Shown here: positions 16,155-16,199 of the stretch, one piece after another
Layout of the letters: every line of letters starts with the position of its first letter
Position numbering within the stretch: the first letter of the stretch is position 1
NCBI GenBank assembly: GCA_946481475.1
Contig: CAMLOB010000016.1
Span: forward strand, 1-16,199
DNA length: 16,199 bases
Origin: an uncultured Chlorobiota bacterium
GTDB taxonomy: Bacteria > Bacteroidota > Kapaibacteriia > OLB7
Direction of reading: 5' to 3'
The notes under the pieces: generated by a model
What the model was told of the DNA's origin: nothing
The model's database searches: none
What the model saw: the letters and a program-made list of their open reading frames with translations, nothing else
Position numbers and translations under genes: made by a program

Positions 16155-16186
16155 CAAATGTAGCCGATTACAAACCCAAATACAAA
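16155..16186 (-). promoter_or_regulatory. Bacteroidota-type promoter
   Basis: On the minus strand, TTTG (16183-16186) and TACATTTG (16155-16162) are separated by 20 bp. The second box is a perfect match to TAnnTTTG and the spacing fits the known -33/-7 arrangement. Transcription would start near 16148 and run toward the 1548-residue protein gene, about 300 nt upstream of its ATG. Confidence 0.55.
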
Positions 16187-16199
16187 TAAACTTCCCCTA

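Overview
The window looks like chromosomal DNA of a G+C-rich (roughly 60% by eye) member of the Bacteroidota/Chlorobiota/Kapaibacteriota group. Three large secreted proteins end in domains resembling type IX secretion (T9SS) sorting or FlgD-like Ig domains. One protein has the layout of the long OmpA-family proteins I associate with that group. One upstream region carries a perfect Bacteroidota-type promoter (TTTG, 20 bp, TAnnTTTG). The lineage is an inference from these features; there is no rRNA or marker gene to fix it.

Layout, left to right. 1-161 holds no convincing gene but contains the terminator of the next operon. 162-1635 (minus) is a two-gene operon of an ECF sigma factor followed by a cysteine-free membrane anti-sigma factor. 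Divergent from it, 1925-3652 (plus) encodes a secreted protein with tandem choice-of-anchor-D (ASH-like) repeats. Its stop codon lies in the left end of a 233-bp MITE-like element (3649-3881). Next, 3903-5462 (plus) is an outer-membrane OmpA-family-like protein with a degenerate C-terminal OmpA domain. It converges on a crotonase/enoyl-CoA hydratase gene (5508-6290, minus), which is divergent from an endonuclease III gene (6580-7347, plus). A 422-bp non-coding stretch follows, with an 8-bp periodic repeat array in inverted orientation, a strong minus-strand terminator and a probable structured RNA. arfB (7770-8201, plus) converges on a large secreted BNR/VPS10-like protein (8218-11034, minus). 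The right third is one 1548-residue secreted protein (11198-15844, minus) built around two tandem copies of a roughly 390-residue module, each containing a papain/C39-like cysteine-peptidase signature. A 355-bp leader region with its own promoter and repeats ends the window.

How they fit together. The window mixes housekeeping genes (crotonase, DNA repair, ribosome rescue) with cell-envelope and secreted proteins and a cell-surface-type sigma/anti-sigma pair. I see no defence island, CRISPR array, prophage or complete transposase gene. The least explained parts are the duplicated cysteine-peptidase-like surface protein and the non-coding stretch 7348-7769.
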